The notes under the pieces were generated by a model. It was not told where the DNA came from. It worked only from the letters and a program-made list of their open reading frames with translations, and ran no database searches. Of a DNA stretch of 64,000 nucleotides, positions 34,740-43,388 are shown piece after piece. The DNA comes from Gemmatimonadota bacterium. GTDB lineage: Bacteria; Gemmatimonadota; Gemmatimonadetes; Gemmatimonadales; Gemmatimonadaceae. The DNA lies in contig JADKAQ010000008.1 in assembly GCA_016719105.1 (NCBI GenBank), forward strand, positions 1 to 64,000, in the 5' to 3' direction. The stretch's first letter is position 1. Each line of letters starts with the position of its first letter. The position numbers and the translations under genes are program-made.

Positions 34740-35632
34740 ACGACACTTCCCCGCTCATCGCCGCGCGCGCCGCCAACCGCCTCGTGAGTTCCGGCTGCCG
34801 CGCCATGTACTCCGCCCGGTCGGCCACGCCGTACACCCACGCGTCCAGGTACTCCGCCAGTCGCAACGCATCGCGCGACACATCCTCCCACGCGACGTAG
34901 AACGCGTTGTCGCGGTCGTAGAACCCCTGCGCATACGACGGGTGTGCCCCCCACGGCTCCACGACCACCGCATCGACAATCATCCCGGGGATGATCGTGC
35001 GATTGGGATCGGCCCGAATCACCGACGAATCCACCAGCTCCTCGACCACCACGATCACGCGCTGCCGACGCAAACGCCGCCTCCTTCTGCACGCCGAGCA
35101 GCCCCCACACCTGCGCATTCCCCTCGGCGTCGGCGCGCTGCGCGTGCACGATCGTCACGTCGGGGTTGAGCGCGGGGACGGTCGCCAGCTCGCGCCCCGT
35201 GTAGGGGCAGGTGATGCTCCGGATCTGCGGATTGGCGACCGACAGGTCGGTCCCCTGGTAGTCGTTGAGGGTCCAGAAGGGGAGTCGCGCCGCGCCGGCG
35301 CTGAAGCGCGCGACCATCCCGAAGTGCGAGTACTCCTCGATGGCCAGCGTCGGCGGCCTGGACTCGACCGCGCGCCGAAAGGCGTGCAGCGACCCCGCCC
35401 CGGGATTTCCCGCCCATGAGAAGACGAGCTTCGACGCGCAGCCGGCGGCGATCATCTGGTCGTAGATGACGTCGGGCGTGAGTCGGCACAGCGTGAGGTC
35501 GCGCCGCCGCTGGCGGATGATCTCGTGCGCCGCCGCGAAACAGATCAGGTGCGTGAACCCTTCGATCACCAGCGTGTCGCCGTCGCGCACGTGCGCGGCG
35601 ATCGCCTCACGCATGGAGACGACCTTGCTCAC
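34729..35632 (-). CDS. CoA-transferase subunit A (family I, GctA/IpdA-like), one frameshift
   Basis: Starts at GTG 35632, inside a GTGA overlap with the aminotransferase stop, and reads EAIAAHVRDGDTLVIEGFTHLICFAAAHEI, YDQMIAAGCASKLVFSWAGNPG and LPFWTLNDYQGTDL, all typical of this subunit. At about 35062-35068 the frame breaks inside GVQKEAAFAS. Removing one base gives AFASQRVIVVVEELVDSS, which continues in the other frame to SGEVSYGY and a TGA at 34729. The joined product is about 300 residues, the usual length. The break is a single-base insertion, so either a sequence error or a recent mutation. Partner subunit B follows with an 11-bp overlap. Confidence 0.8.
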
Positions 35633-36984
35633 CGCGCGGCCGCGGTCGCGTCGGTGATGCACTGATCCAGCATGGCCAGCCCGCGGTCGATGTCGACCGC
35701 ATCGATCACCAGCGGCGGCGCCAGGCGCAACGCGCTCTTCCCAGCGCCTAACAACAACAGTCCGCGCTCGAAGGCCAGCTCCACGATGTGCTGCACCAGG
35801 ACCCCATCCGGCTCGCGCGTCGTGCGGTCCTTCACGAACTCCAGCCCCACCATCAGCCCCACGCCGCGCACGTCGCCGATGCAGGCGTGCTTCGCCATCA
35901 GCGCCTCGGCCCCCGCCTTGAGGCGCTCCCCCTGCACCGCCGCGTTGGCCATCGCCGACTGCTCCACCACGTCGAGCGTGGCCAGCGCCGCCGCGCAGCA
36001 CACCGGGTTGCCGCCGAACGTCGAGCCGTGCGCCCCGTTGCGCCACTTGTCGACCGTCTCGCGCACGATCATCGCCCCGATCGGCATCCCCGACCCCAGC
36101 CCCTTGGCCGTGAGCAGGATGTCGGGCTCGACCCCTTCATGCATGCAGGCGAACATCTTCCCCGTGCGCCCGATCCCGCTCTGCACCTCGTCGAAGACCA
36201 GCAGGATGCCGTACTTGTCGCAGAGGTGGCGCAGCTCGGTGAGGAAGCCCGCGGGGGGGACGACGTAGCCCCCTTCGCCTTGAATGGGCTCGACGAAGAT
36301 CGCCGCCACGTCGTGCGGATCGAGATGACGCGCGAAGAGATCGTGCTCGATCGACGTCACGCACCCCTTGGTGCACGCCGGCTTGTCGGCGCAGTGACGG
36401 CAACGATAGCGATATGCGTAGTCGATGTGGTGCACATCGGGGAGCAGCGGCCCAAAGCCGGCGTGCTGGCGCGACTTGCTCGACGTCAGCGACACCGCGC
36501 CGGTGCTGCGCCCGTGAAAGGCGCCCTTGAAGGCGATCATCGCGGTGCGACGCGTGGCGTACCGCGCCAGCTTGATCGCCCCCTCCGTCGCCTCGGTCCC
36601 CGAGTTCGTCAGGAAGACGCGCTTCTTGGTGGGCCCCGGCGCCACCTTGGCCAGTCGCTCGCAGAGCGCCGCCATCCCTTCGTAGTAGAAGTCGCTCCCG
36701 CAGATGTGGAGGAAGTTGGCGGCCGCCGCCTGGATCGCCTGCACCACGTGGGGATGTCCGTAGCCCGTCGACGCCACCGCGATCCCCGCCATGAAGTCGA
36801 GGTACCGATTGCCGTCGATGTCTTCGACCATCACTCCGGAGCCGCGGGCGATGGCCAGCGGATACTCCTTGATGTAGCACTGCGACGTCCACTCGGAGTC
36901 GCGGTCGACAACGGCCCTGGCCTTGGGGCCCGGCGGGGGAACGACGATCTTCGGATAATCGCGGTCGGTCATGACGGGTGTCAC
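35629..36984 (-). CDS. Class III PLP aminotransferase with Cys-rich insert (4-aminobutyrate type)
   Basis: 451 residues from GTG at 36984 (GTGA overlap with the upstream stop); ATG at 36972 is four codons in. Transfers an amino group, usually from an omega-amino acid or ornithine, to 2-oxoglutarate. Cofactor Lys294 is in LTAKGLGSGMP, Asp265 in LLVFDEVQSGIGRTG, with the phosphate loop NSGTEATEGAI and FKGAFHGRS. Between the two halves, residues 195-208 form CRHCADKPACTKGC, a possible zinc site absent from the classical enzymes. Its 3' end overlaps the CoA-transferase A start by four bases. Substrate not decidable by eye; GABA or beta-alanine-like compounds are favoured by context. Confidence 0.88.
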   Translation of the reverse strand: MTPVMTDRDYPKIVVPPPGPKARAVVDRDSEWTSQCYIKEYPLAIARGSGVMVEDIDGNRYLDFMAGIAVASTGYGHPHVVQAIQAAAANFLHICGSDFYYEGMAALCERLAKVAPGPTKKRVFLTNSGTEATEGAIKLARYATRRTAMIAFKGAFHGRSTGAVSLTSSKSRQHAGFGPLLPDVHHIDYAYRYRCRHCADKPACTKGCVTSIEHDLFARHLDPHDVAAIFVEPIQGEGGYVVPPAGFLTELRHLCDKYGILLVFDEVQSGIGRTGKMFACMHEGVEPDILLTAKGLGSGMPIGAMIVRETVDKWRNGAHGSTFGGNPVCCAAALATLDVVEQSAMANAAVQGERLKAGAEALMAKHACIGDVRGVGLMVGLEFVKDRTTREPDGVLVQHIVELAFERGLLLLGAGKSALRLAPPLVIDAVDIDRGLAMLDQCITDATAAAR

Positions 36985-38342
36985 GCAGTCGAGGGGGCGG
37001 CGAACGTCGCGTGGACCGCGACAGTAAAGCGGTCGACCAGTTCGTCGATCTCCGCCTCGGTGATGATGAACGGCGGCGCCAACAGCGCCAGGTCGCCGTT
37101 GGTGCCGTCGGCCTGCCCCACGTTAGGCCAGACGATGAGCCCGGCCGCCTGCGCGGCGCGGGTGAAGCGCTCGGCCACCTTCTCCGAGCGAGGGAACGGG
37201 GCGCGCGAATCGGGGCTGGCGACAAACTCCACCGCGGCCAGCAGGCCGTGCCCCCGCACGTCGCCCACCCCGGGGAGCCCGCGCAACCGCGACAGCGCAC
37301 GATGGAAGACCGGCGCCACCTGCGCGCAGCGCTCCACCAGTCGGTGCTGCGCCAGGTAATCGAGCGTCGCGACCCCCGCGGCGCACATCACCGCGTGATG
37401 CGAGAACGTCTGCGCGTGCATCAGGTAACCGCTCCCGCGCGCGATCACGTCGACCACCGCATCGCTCGCCATGAGCGCACTCACCGGCGCGTAGCCCCCG
37501 CCAATCCCCTTGCCTAACGTCAGGAGGTCGGGGCGCACCCCCCACTGCTCGATCGCCGTCCACGTCCCCGTGCGCCCGGCGCCGCACAGCACCTCGTCGG
37601 CGATGAGGAGGACGTCGTGCCGAGTGCAGATGTCGCGCACCGTGCGCAGGTAGTCGTCGCGCGGCACGTTGGCCCCGGTCGAACTCCCCCCGACCGGTTC
37701 GAGGATGAAGGCGGCGACGCGGTCGCTCCCCTCCTCGAGGATTGCCGCCTCCAGCGCCGCCCCACTGCATGTTGGGCAGTCGCCCGCTCCCGCACACGGG
37801 CAGCGATAGGCATACGGCGCCGGGATCCGGTGCACGTCCACCAGCCACTCGCGCCAATACGCGCGGTAGTGCTCGCGCGCCGACGCCGACAGCGCGAGCA
37901 TCGTGTTGCCGTGGTAGCCGGGGGCGAGGGCGATGATCTTGTGCTTCGTCGGCGCTCCGCGCTCGATCCAGTATTGCCGCGCCAGCTTGAGCGCCGCCTC
38001 GACCGCTTCGGAGCCGCTCCCAAGGATGTAGGCCTTCCCCAGCCCCGGCGCCCGGGCGACCAGCCGCTCAGCGAGCCCCTCGACCGCTTCGTTGGTGAAG
38101 GCCGTGCCGTTCACGTAGGCCAGACGCGACGCCTGCGCCGCCATCGCCGCGCCGATCTCGGCGACCCCATGCCCGATGTTGGCCACGAAGGCGCCCCCCA
38201 CCGCGTCGAGGTAGCGTTGGCCGTCGGCGTCCTCCAGCCAGCACCCCTCGCCGCGTACCGCCAGCGGGTAGTCGCGAGTCAGCGATCGATAGAAGACCGG
38301 CGACTCGGGGTAGCGATGCGGCGTTCCGCCGGGCGTGAGCAT
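36981..38342 (-). CDS. Second class III PLP aminotransferase with Cys-rich insert
   Basis: 453 residues from ATG at 38342. First gene of the leftward run. Lys278 in LTLGKGIGGGYAP, Asp249 in LLIADEVLCGAGRTG, SGSEAVEAALKLAR and APGYHGNTMLALS give a complete class III active site. Residues 181-192 read CPCAGAGDCPTC, a four-Cys cluster at the same place as in its neighbour, although the two proteins are otherwise clearly different. YLDAVGGAFVANIGHG and the late GDVRGHGLLAAVEFV fit omega-aminotransferases. The stop overlaps the next start as GTGA. Two paralogous transaminases plus a CoA transferase in one operon imply stepwise or dual-substrate amino acid breakdown. Confidence 0.88.
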   Translation of the reverse strand: MLTPGGTPHRYPESPVFYRSLTRDYPLAVRGEGCWLEDADGQRYLDAVGGAFVANIGHGVAEIGAAMAAQASRLAYVNGTAFTNEAVEGLAERLVARAPGLGKAYILGSGSEAVEAALKLARQYWIERGAPTKHKIIALAPGYHGNTMLALSASAREHYRAYWREWLVDVHRIPAPYAYRCPCAGAGDCPTCSGAALEAAILEEGSDRVAAFILEPVGGSSTGANVPRDDYLRTVRDICTRHDVLLIADEVLCGAGRTGTWTAIEQWGVRPDLLTLGKGIGGGYAPVSALMASDAVVDVIARGSGYLMHAQTFSHHAVMCAAGVATLDYLAQHRLVERCAQVAPVFHRALSRLRGLPGVGDVRGHGLLAAVEFVASPDSRAPFPRSEKVAERFTRAAQAAGLIVWPNVGQADGTNGDLALLAPPFIITEAEIDELVDRFTVAVHATFAAPSTA

Positions 38343-38546
38343 CGATGGCTGGGGCACGGGCGCGAATGTGGCCCGCGCGTGGGCGCGACGCAACGGACCC
38401 CTGCCGGACTGTCGCGTGGCTTTCGCCGAAACGTCGCGCGGCGGGCACCAGGCGGCGAGGGCGGTAGTTTTCCTTCCGAGCCCCGTGCCGCGGCGCAACC
38501 GGCCAGCGCGCACCGACGGGGCCGTCACGTGCACAGGAGAGCTCCC

Positions 38547-39518
38547 ATGTCCCGTCTTCTTCCGTCCCGCGTCGCCCCCTGGCGCCGGCTTGCCCTCGTC
38601 TCGTTAGGATCGCTCGTCGCTGCGTGCGGGGGCGAGAAGGCGCCCGCCGCCGACTCCACGGCCGCGGTTCCGGCCCCCGCCGTCGAGGCGCTGCCGCCCG
38701 CCACCGAAGGGTTCAAGGTCCCGGAGAGCGTGCGCTACGATGCCGCGCTCGACGCCTACTTCGTCAGCAACATCGACGGCAACCCGAACCAGAAGGACAA
38801 CAACGGCGCCATCGTGCGCCTCGATGCCGCCAATCCGGGGACCCCGGTCGACGTGGTCCGCGGCGGGCAGAACGGCGTGACGCTGAACGCCCCCAAGGGG
38901 ATGGCGATCGCCGGCGACACGCTCTGGGTCGCCGACATCGACGTCGTCCGCGCCTTCGACAAGAACACCGGCGCGGTGATCGCCACCATCGACCTCGCGC
39001 CGATGGGGGCCACCTTCCTCAACGACGTCGCCATTGCATCTGACGGCACCGTCTACATCACCGACACGGGGATCGCCTTCAGCGCCACCGGCGAACTCTC
39101 GCACCCCGGCAAGGATCGCATCTTCGCGATCGCCGGCGGCAAGCCGAGCATCGCCCTCGAAAGCGACTCGCTCCTGACGCGCCCCAACGGGATCGCCTGG
39201 GACGCGGCCAACGCGCGCTTTGTCCTCGCCTCGTTCGGCGGCCCGGCGATCATCGCCTGGAAGCCCGGCGAGACGACCACCACGCAGCTCGCCACGGGCC
39301 CCGGACAGTACGATGGCCTCGAGGTGCTCGGCGATGGCCGCCTCCTCGTCACCAGCTGGGCCGATTCGTCGCTCAACGTCGTGGCCAACGGCGCGCTCAC
39401 CCGACTCAAGGGGGACATGGAGGCGCCAGCCGACATCGGCGTCGACAGCAAGCGCCAGCGCGTCGCCGTTCCGCGCTTCAACGCGGGGCGCGTGGAGTAC
39501 GTGGCGATCCCCAAGTAA
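38547..39518 (+). CDS. Lipoprotein with SMP-30/NHL-like beta-propeller
   Basis: 323 residues from ATG at 38547, with an AGGAGA ribosome site about six bases upstream. Lipobox VAAC near residue 27. The mature part begins after an Ala/Pro linker with FKVPESVRYDAALDAYFVSNI and repeats the pattern P-x-G-[MI]-A-x-x-x-D-x-x-x-V/L, seen in APKGMAIAGDTLWVADI, FLNDVAIASDGTVYITDT, RPNGIAWDAANARFVLAS and YDGLEVLGDGRLLVTSW. That is a six-blade SMP-30/gluconolactonase-like propeller. Whether the metal site for lactonase activity is kept is unclear. Divergent from the aminotransferase operon across a 204-bp gap. Confidence 0.8.
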   Translation: MSRLLPSRVAPWRRLALVSLGSLVAACGGEKAPAADSTAAVPAPAVEALPPATEGFKVPESVRYDAALDAYFVSNIDGNPNQKDNNGAIVRLDAANPGTPVDVVRGGQNGVTLNAPKGMAIAGDTLWVADIDVVRAFDKNTGAVIATIDLAPMGATFLNDVAIASDGTVYITDTGIAFSATGELSHPGKDRIFAIAGGKPSIALESDSLLTRPNGIAWDAANARFVLASFGGPAIIAWKPGETTTTQLATGPGQYDGLEVLGDGRLLVTSWADSSLNVVANGALTRLKGDMEAPADIGVDSKRQRVAVPRFNAGRVEYVAIPK

Positions 39519-39742
39519 GCGCAGCAGATCGCCGAGTCCGTGTCGCCCGTCGTCTGGCGGCACGGACGGTGAGCCGCGGCACCCGCCACGGCAGCATCGG
39601 CGGTGGGGACGGCCGGGTCGCCGTCGCCCCCCGCCGGGCCTCCAGCGCGAATCGACCGAACAGCGTACACTAAGGCACGCTTGGGTCGTTCGTCGCGCCT
39701 GGTGGCGCGTCCACACGATCCACCCCACCCACGGATCCCTTC

Positions 39743-42328
39743 ATGTCGCGTTTGTCGTTCTCGCGATCTGCGATCGCCCTCTCGGCGACGCTCGCCGTCC
39801 TTGGCGCCTGCAAGACGGCGCCACCGACCACGGCCCCGTCGCCTCGGGCGCCCAATGCCGGCGCCAACGCGCCGCGTCCCACTGCCCCGACCCCGGCGGC
39901 ACCGCAGGGCGACTCGGCCCGCGCGCAGATCCCCGGCTTTCCGGGCGCGGCGGGGGCGACCGATCCGGCGCCGCGCCCGTACAACCGCGTCGTCACCCCC
40001 AACGCCGTCACGCGCGATGGGCTCTTCAAGACGCACCGCATCGGTAGCCGCCTCCTCTTCGAGATCCCGAAGAGCGCGCTGAACAAGGACTTCCTCCTGG
40101 TCGCCCGTGCGGCCCGCGTCCCGGTGAACGCCGGCTACGGCGGACAGCAGGTGGGGCCGCGCCGCGTGGTGCGCTGGGAGCGTCGCGACAATCGCATCCT
40201 CCTGCGCAACGTCTCCTACGAGACCGTCGCCGACTCGACGACGGCGATCGCCCGCGCCGTGCGCAATTCCAACTTTGACCTGATCCTCGCCGCCTTCAAC
40301 GTGGATGCCTACGGCGCCGACAGCGCCGCGGTGATCGACGTGACGCGCCTGTACACGGCGCCGCCGAGCGAGATCGGACCGGGGAACCAGTTCCGCGGGG
40401 CCCCCGACGCCACCCGCTCGTTCATCGAGAAGGTCCTGGCGTTCCCGACCAACGTCGAAGTCGAGGCGGTGCTGACGATCGCGTCGCCGCCCGGACTGCC
40501 GGCGGCCCAGGCCAACCCGTTCGCCCCCGCGGCCAACGGCACGGCGTCGCTCGTCATGCACTGGAGCATGGTGAAGCTCCCCGACGTCCCGATGATGCCG
40601 CGCCTGGCCGACAAGCGCATCGGCTTCTTCTCGCTCAGCAACCTCGATTACTCGCGCCCCGAGCAGCGCGCGCAGGAGCGCGAGTACATCGTGCGCTGGC
40701 GCCTGGAAAAGAAGGACCCGAGCGCCGCCAAGTCGGAGCCGGTCAAGCCCATCACGTACTACGTCGATCCGGCCACGCCGGACTGGCTCAAGCCCTACGT
40801 GAAGAAGGGGATCGAGCAGTGGCAGGTGGCCTTCGAGGAGGCGGGCTTCATCAAGGGGATCGTCGCCGCCGATGCGCCCAAGGACGACCCGAACTGGTCG
40901 CCGGAAGATGCGCGCTACTCGGTGGTGCGCTGGTTCCCCTCGACCATCGAGAACGCCACCGGGCCGAACGTGAACGACCCGCGCTCGGGCGAGATCCTCG
41001 AGTCGGACATCTACATGTACCACAACATCATGAACCTGCAGCGCTCGTGGTACTTCACGCAGGTGGGGCACCTCGACGCGCGCGCGCGCCAGTGGCCGTT
41101 CCCCGACGCGCTGATGGGACGCCTGGTGGAGTTCGTCGTCGCCCACGAAGTCGGGCACACGTTAGGCTTCCAGCACGATCAGAAGGGCTCGTCGACGTAT
41201 CCGGTCGACTCGGTGCGCTCCAAGACGTGGGTCGCCCGGATGGGGCACTCGCCGTCGATCATGGACTACTCGCGCTTCAACTACACCGCGCAGCCCGAAG
41301 ACGGCATCCCGCTCGACGACCTGATCCCGCGCATCGGCCCCTGGGACAAGTACATCACGCGCTGGGGCTACACGCCGATCCCGTCGGCCAAGACGCCGGA
41401 CGAGGAGTGGGCGACGCTCGACAAGTGGTCGCGCGAGCAGGACGCGACCCCCTGGTACCGCTTCAACATGTCCGACTCGCGCGGCGCCGATCCGGGCGAC
41501 CACAGCGAGGCCGTGGGTGATGCCGACGCCGTGAAGGCGACCGGGTGGGGGATCAAGTCGATCAAGCAGATCGTCCCGCTCCTCGTCCCCGCCACGGTGC
41601 AGGACGGCAAGGACTACGAGGACCTGTCGCAGATGTACGGGCGCCTCATCGGCCAGTGGGCGACCGAGCTGTCGCACGTGGCCGACGTGGTGGGCGGGAC
41701 GCAGGCGCAGGAGAAGTACGCCGGCCAGTCGGGTCCGCGTTACGTCCCCAACTCGCGGCAGCACCAGAAGGACGCGGTGAAGTTCCTCAACGACAACGCC
41801 TTCGCCACGCCGACCTACTTCCTGCTCGACGACATCCTGCGGAAGATCGAAGTCGAAGGGGCGATCCGGCGCATCAACGGCGCGCAGGGGCGTGTCCTCA
41901 GCCAGCTCATGAACGACCGCCGCCTCGAGCGCCTCATCGAGTTCGATGCGATGGCCAAGCCAGGCGAGGCGTACACGCTGGCCGAGATGGCCGCCGACGT
42001 GCGCAACGGCATCTGGAGCGAGCTGTCGTCGGGGAACGTGCGCATCGATGCCTATCGTCGTGAGCTGCAGCGCACCTACCTCACCGCCGTCGAGTCGAAG
42101 ATCAATCCGCGACCCGTCGTGATGCCCGCCGGCCTCCCGGCGCAGTTCGCCGCGCAGTTTGCCGGGGCGCGCGCCACCAGCGACATCAAGTCGATCTTCC
42201 GCGCCGAGCTGCGAGCGCTCGACGGCCAGCTGGCCGCAGCAGCCGGTCGCGCGACCGATCGCACCACGCGCGCGCATCTCGACGATGCCCGCGCGCAGAT
42301 CAAGAAGATCCTCGACCCCAACAGCTGA
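39743..42328 (+). CDS. Large exported zinc metallopeptidase (DUF5117/DUF4953 type)
   Basis: 861 residues from ATG at 39743, with lipobox LGAC near residue 22 and a Pro/Ala linker. The central zincin motif VAHEVGHTLGFQHD (first His at 468) is the extended HExxHxxGxxH/D site of the metzincin-like clan, and MDYSRFNYTAQP downstream is a plausible Met-turn. N-terminal beta-rich segments (RLLFEIPKSALNKDFLLVARA, VVRWERRDNRILLRNVSYE) match the DUF5118/DUF5117 region that precedes the protease in this family, common in Bacteroidota and Gemmatimonadota. The helical C terminus is long. Lipid-anchored and probably facing the periplasm or outside; role in peptide use is inferred. Confidence 0.88.
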   Translation: MSRLSFSRSAIALSATLAVLGACKTAPPTTAPSPRAPNAGANAPRPTAPTPAAPQGDSARAQIPGFPGAAGATDPAPRPYNRVVTPNAVTRDGLFKTHRIGSRLLFEIPKSALNKDFLLVARAARVPVNAGYGGQQVGPRRVVRWERRDNRILLRNVSYETVADSTTAIARAVRNSNFDLILAAFNVDAYGADSAAVIDVTRLYTAPPSEIGPGNQFRGAPDATRSFIEKVLAFPTNVEVEAVLTIASPPGLPAAQANPFAPAANGTASLVMHWSMVKLPDVPMMPRLADKRIGFFSLSNLDYSRPEQRAQEREYIVRWRLEKKDPSAAKSEPVKPITYYVDPATPDWLKPYVKKGIEQWQVAFEEAGFIKGIVAADAPKDDPNWSPEDARYSVVRWFPSTIENATGPNVNDPRSGEILESDIYMYHNIMNLQRSWYFTQVGHLDARARQWPFPDALMGRLVEFVVAHEVGHTLGFQHDQKGSSTYPVDSVRSKTWVARMGHSPSIMDYSRFNYTAQPEDGIPLDDLIPRIGPWDKYITRWGYTPIPSAKTPDEEWATLDKWSREQDATPWYRFNMSDSRGADPGDHSEAVGDADAVKATGWGIKSIKQIVPLLVPATVQDGKDYEDLSQMYGRLIGQWATELSHVADVVGGTQAQEKYAGQSGPRYVPNSRQHQKDAVKFLNDNAFATPTYFLLDDILRKIEVEGAIRRINGAQGRVLSQLMNDRRLERLIEFDAMAKPGEAYTLAEMAADVRNGIWSELSSGNVRIDAYRRELQRTYLTAVESKINPRPVVMPAGLPAQFAAQFAGARATSDIKSIFRAELRALDGQLAAAAGRATDRTTRAHLDDARAQIKKILDPNS

Positions 42329-42398
42329 CGGACACCGGCCGACGGACCACCGGTTAACGCACAACCAAGCGCTGACCCGTCAGCCGGCAGCTGCACGT

Positions 42399-42440
42399 CG
42401 AGACGGCCGCATCTCCCTCCCAGGGGATGCGGCCGTCTCG
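42399..42440 (+). terminator. Strong 15-bp hairpin after the metallopeptidase
   Basis: CGAGACGGCCGCATC (42399-42413) and GATGCGGCCGTCTCG (42426-42440) are perfectly complementary with a 12-nt loop, 70 bp after the stop codon. It is the longest perfect stem noticed in the window. No T-tract, as for most hairpins here. The rest of 42329-42617 shows no gene. Confidence 0.7.
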
Positions 42441-42617
42441 CGTTCCGACTGCACTTGGCCGGTTGTCTGGCCATCCCCCTCCAGCGCAGCGCTCCGGCTG
42501 AGGTTGTCGGGCGCGGTGGGGCGCGGTCAGGGGAATCACCTCCACCGGTGGCGCGACGCACTCGCACCGCTCAGCTTTCGCGCCCGCGCGCTGCATCACG
42601 CACCCCACGCGACCGGT

Positions 42618-43301
42618 ATGTCCTCTCCGCTCAGCGACGAAAAGATCATCGACTCCTGGCGCCGCAACGCCGCTCCGTGGTCCACGGCCGTGCGCGAAGG
42701 GCAGATCGACTCGCGCCGCCTGGTCACCGATCGCGCCATCCTCGAGGCGGTGATGCGGCAAGCGCCGGCCACGGCGCTCGACATCGGCTGCGGCGAAGGG
42801 TGGCTCTCCCGTGCCCTGAGCGAGCATGGCATAACGACGATCGGTGTCGACGTCATCCCTGAACTGGTCGAGGCCGCGCGCCTCGCCGCCCCCGGGGGAG
42901 ACTATCGCGTGGCGTCGTACGAGGCGATCGCGGCCGGGGCGCTCGATGTGCAGGTCGACGTCGCGGTGGCCAATTTCTCCCTCATCGGCAAGGAGGCGGT
43001 CGACGCGCTCGTACGGCGCATCCCCTCCCTGCTCGTCCCACGTGGGCGCCTGATCGTTCAGACGCTGCATCCGGCGTCGACGCTGGGCGAACTCCCGTAT
43101 GTTGACGGCTGGCGCCCCGGGTCGTGGGCTGGCTTCAGCCCGAGCTTCACCGACCCGGCCCCGTGGTTCTTCCGCACGCTCGCCACGTGGGTCACCCTCA
43201 TCATCGAGAGCGGGTTCGTCGTACGCGAGCTCGCCGAGCCGTTGCACCCGCACACGCTCAAGCCGGCATCGCTGCTCATCGTCGCCGAAGCGAAACCGTA
43301 G
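42618..43301 (+). CDS. Class I SAM-dependent methyltransferase
   Basis: 227 residues from ATG at 42618. The Rossmann motif I is ALDIGCGEGWL (53-63), followed by an acidic end of strand 2 (IGVDVIPELVEAAR), motif IV-like VDVAVANFSLIG, and the post-I motif LLVPRGRLIVQTLHPAS. The order matches the Methyltransf_11/25 group. The N-terminal DSWRRNAAPWSTAVREGQIDSRR segment is typical of small-molecule methyltransferases in this group. No partner gene gives away the substrate. It lies 87 bp before the SusC gene. Confidence 0.88.
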   Translation: MSSPLSDEKIIDSWRRNAAPWSTAVREGQIDSRRLVTDRAILEAVMRQAPATALDIGCGEGWLSRALSEHGITTIGVDVIPELVEAARLAAPGGDYRVASYEAIAAGALDVQVDVAVANFSLIGKEAVDALVRRIPSLLVPRGRLIVQTLHPASTLGELPYVDGWRPGSWAGFSPSFTDPAPWFFRTLATWVTLIIESGFVVRELAEPLHPHTLKPASLLIVAEAKP

Positions 43302-43388
43302 GGCGTCCGGAACCGCTTTACCTCTCACCGCACCGCTGATGTCGGCACCACCACCCCTCCCCCTCATCGGATTTCTGGAGTCGTAGAG

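Noticed and set aside
33879..35632. IpdAB-type ring-cleaving hydrolase of steroid breakdown
   Set aside because: The B subunit keeps the Glu of true CoA transferases (YESG), and no steroid-degradation genes are nearby; a CoA transferase is the better call.
39053..41158. A 701-codon leftward frame opposite the zincin gene
   Set aside because: Antisense shadow; the rightward frame carries the lipobox, HExxHxxGxxHD and family beta-segments.
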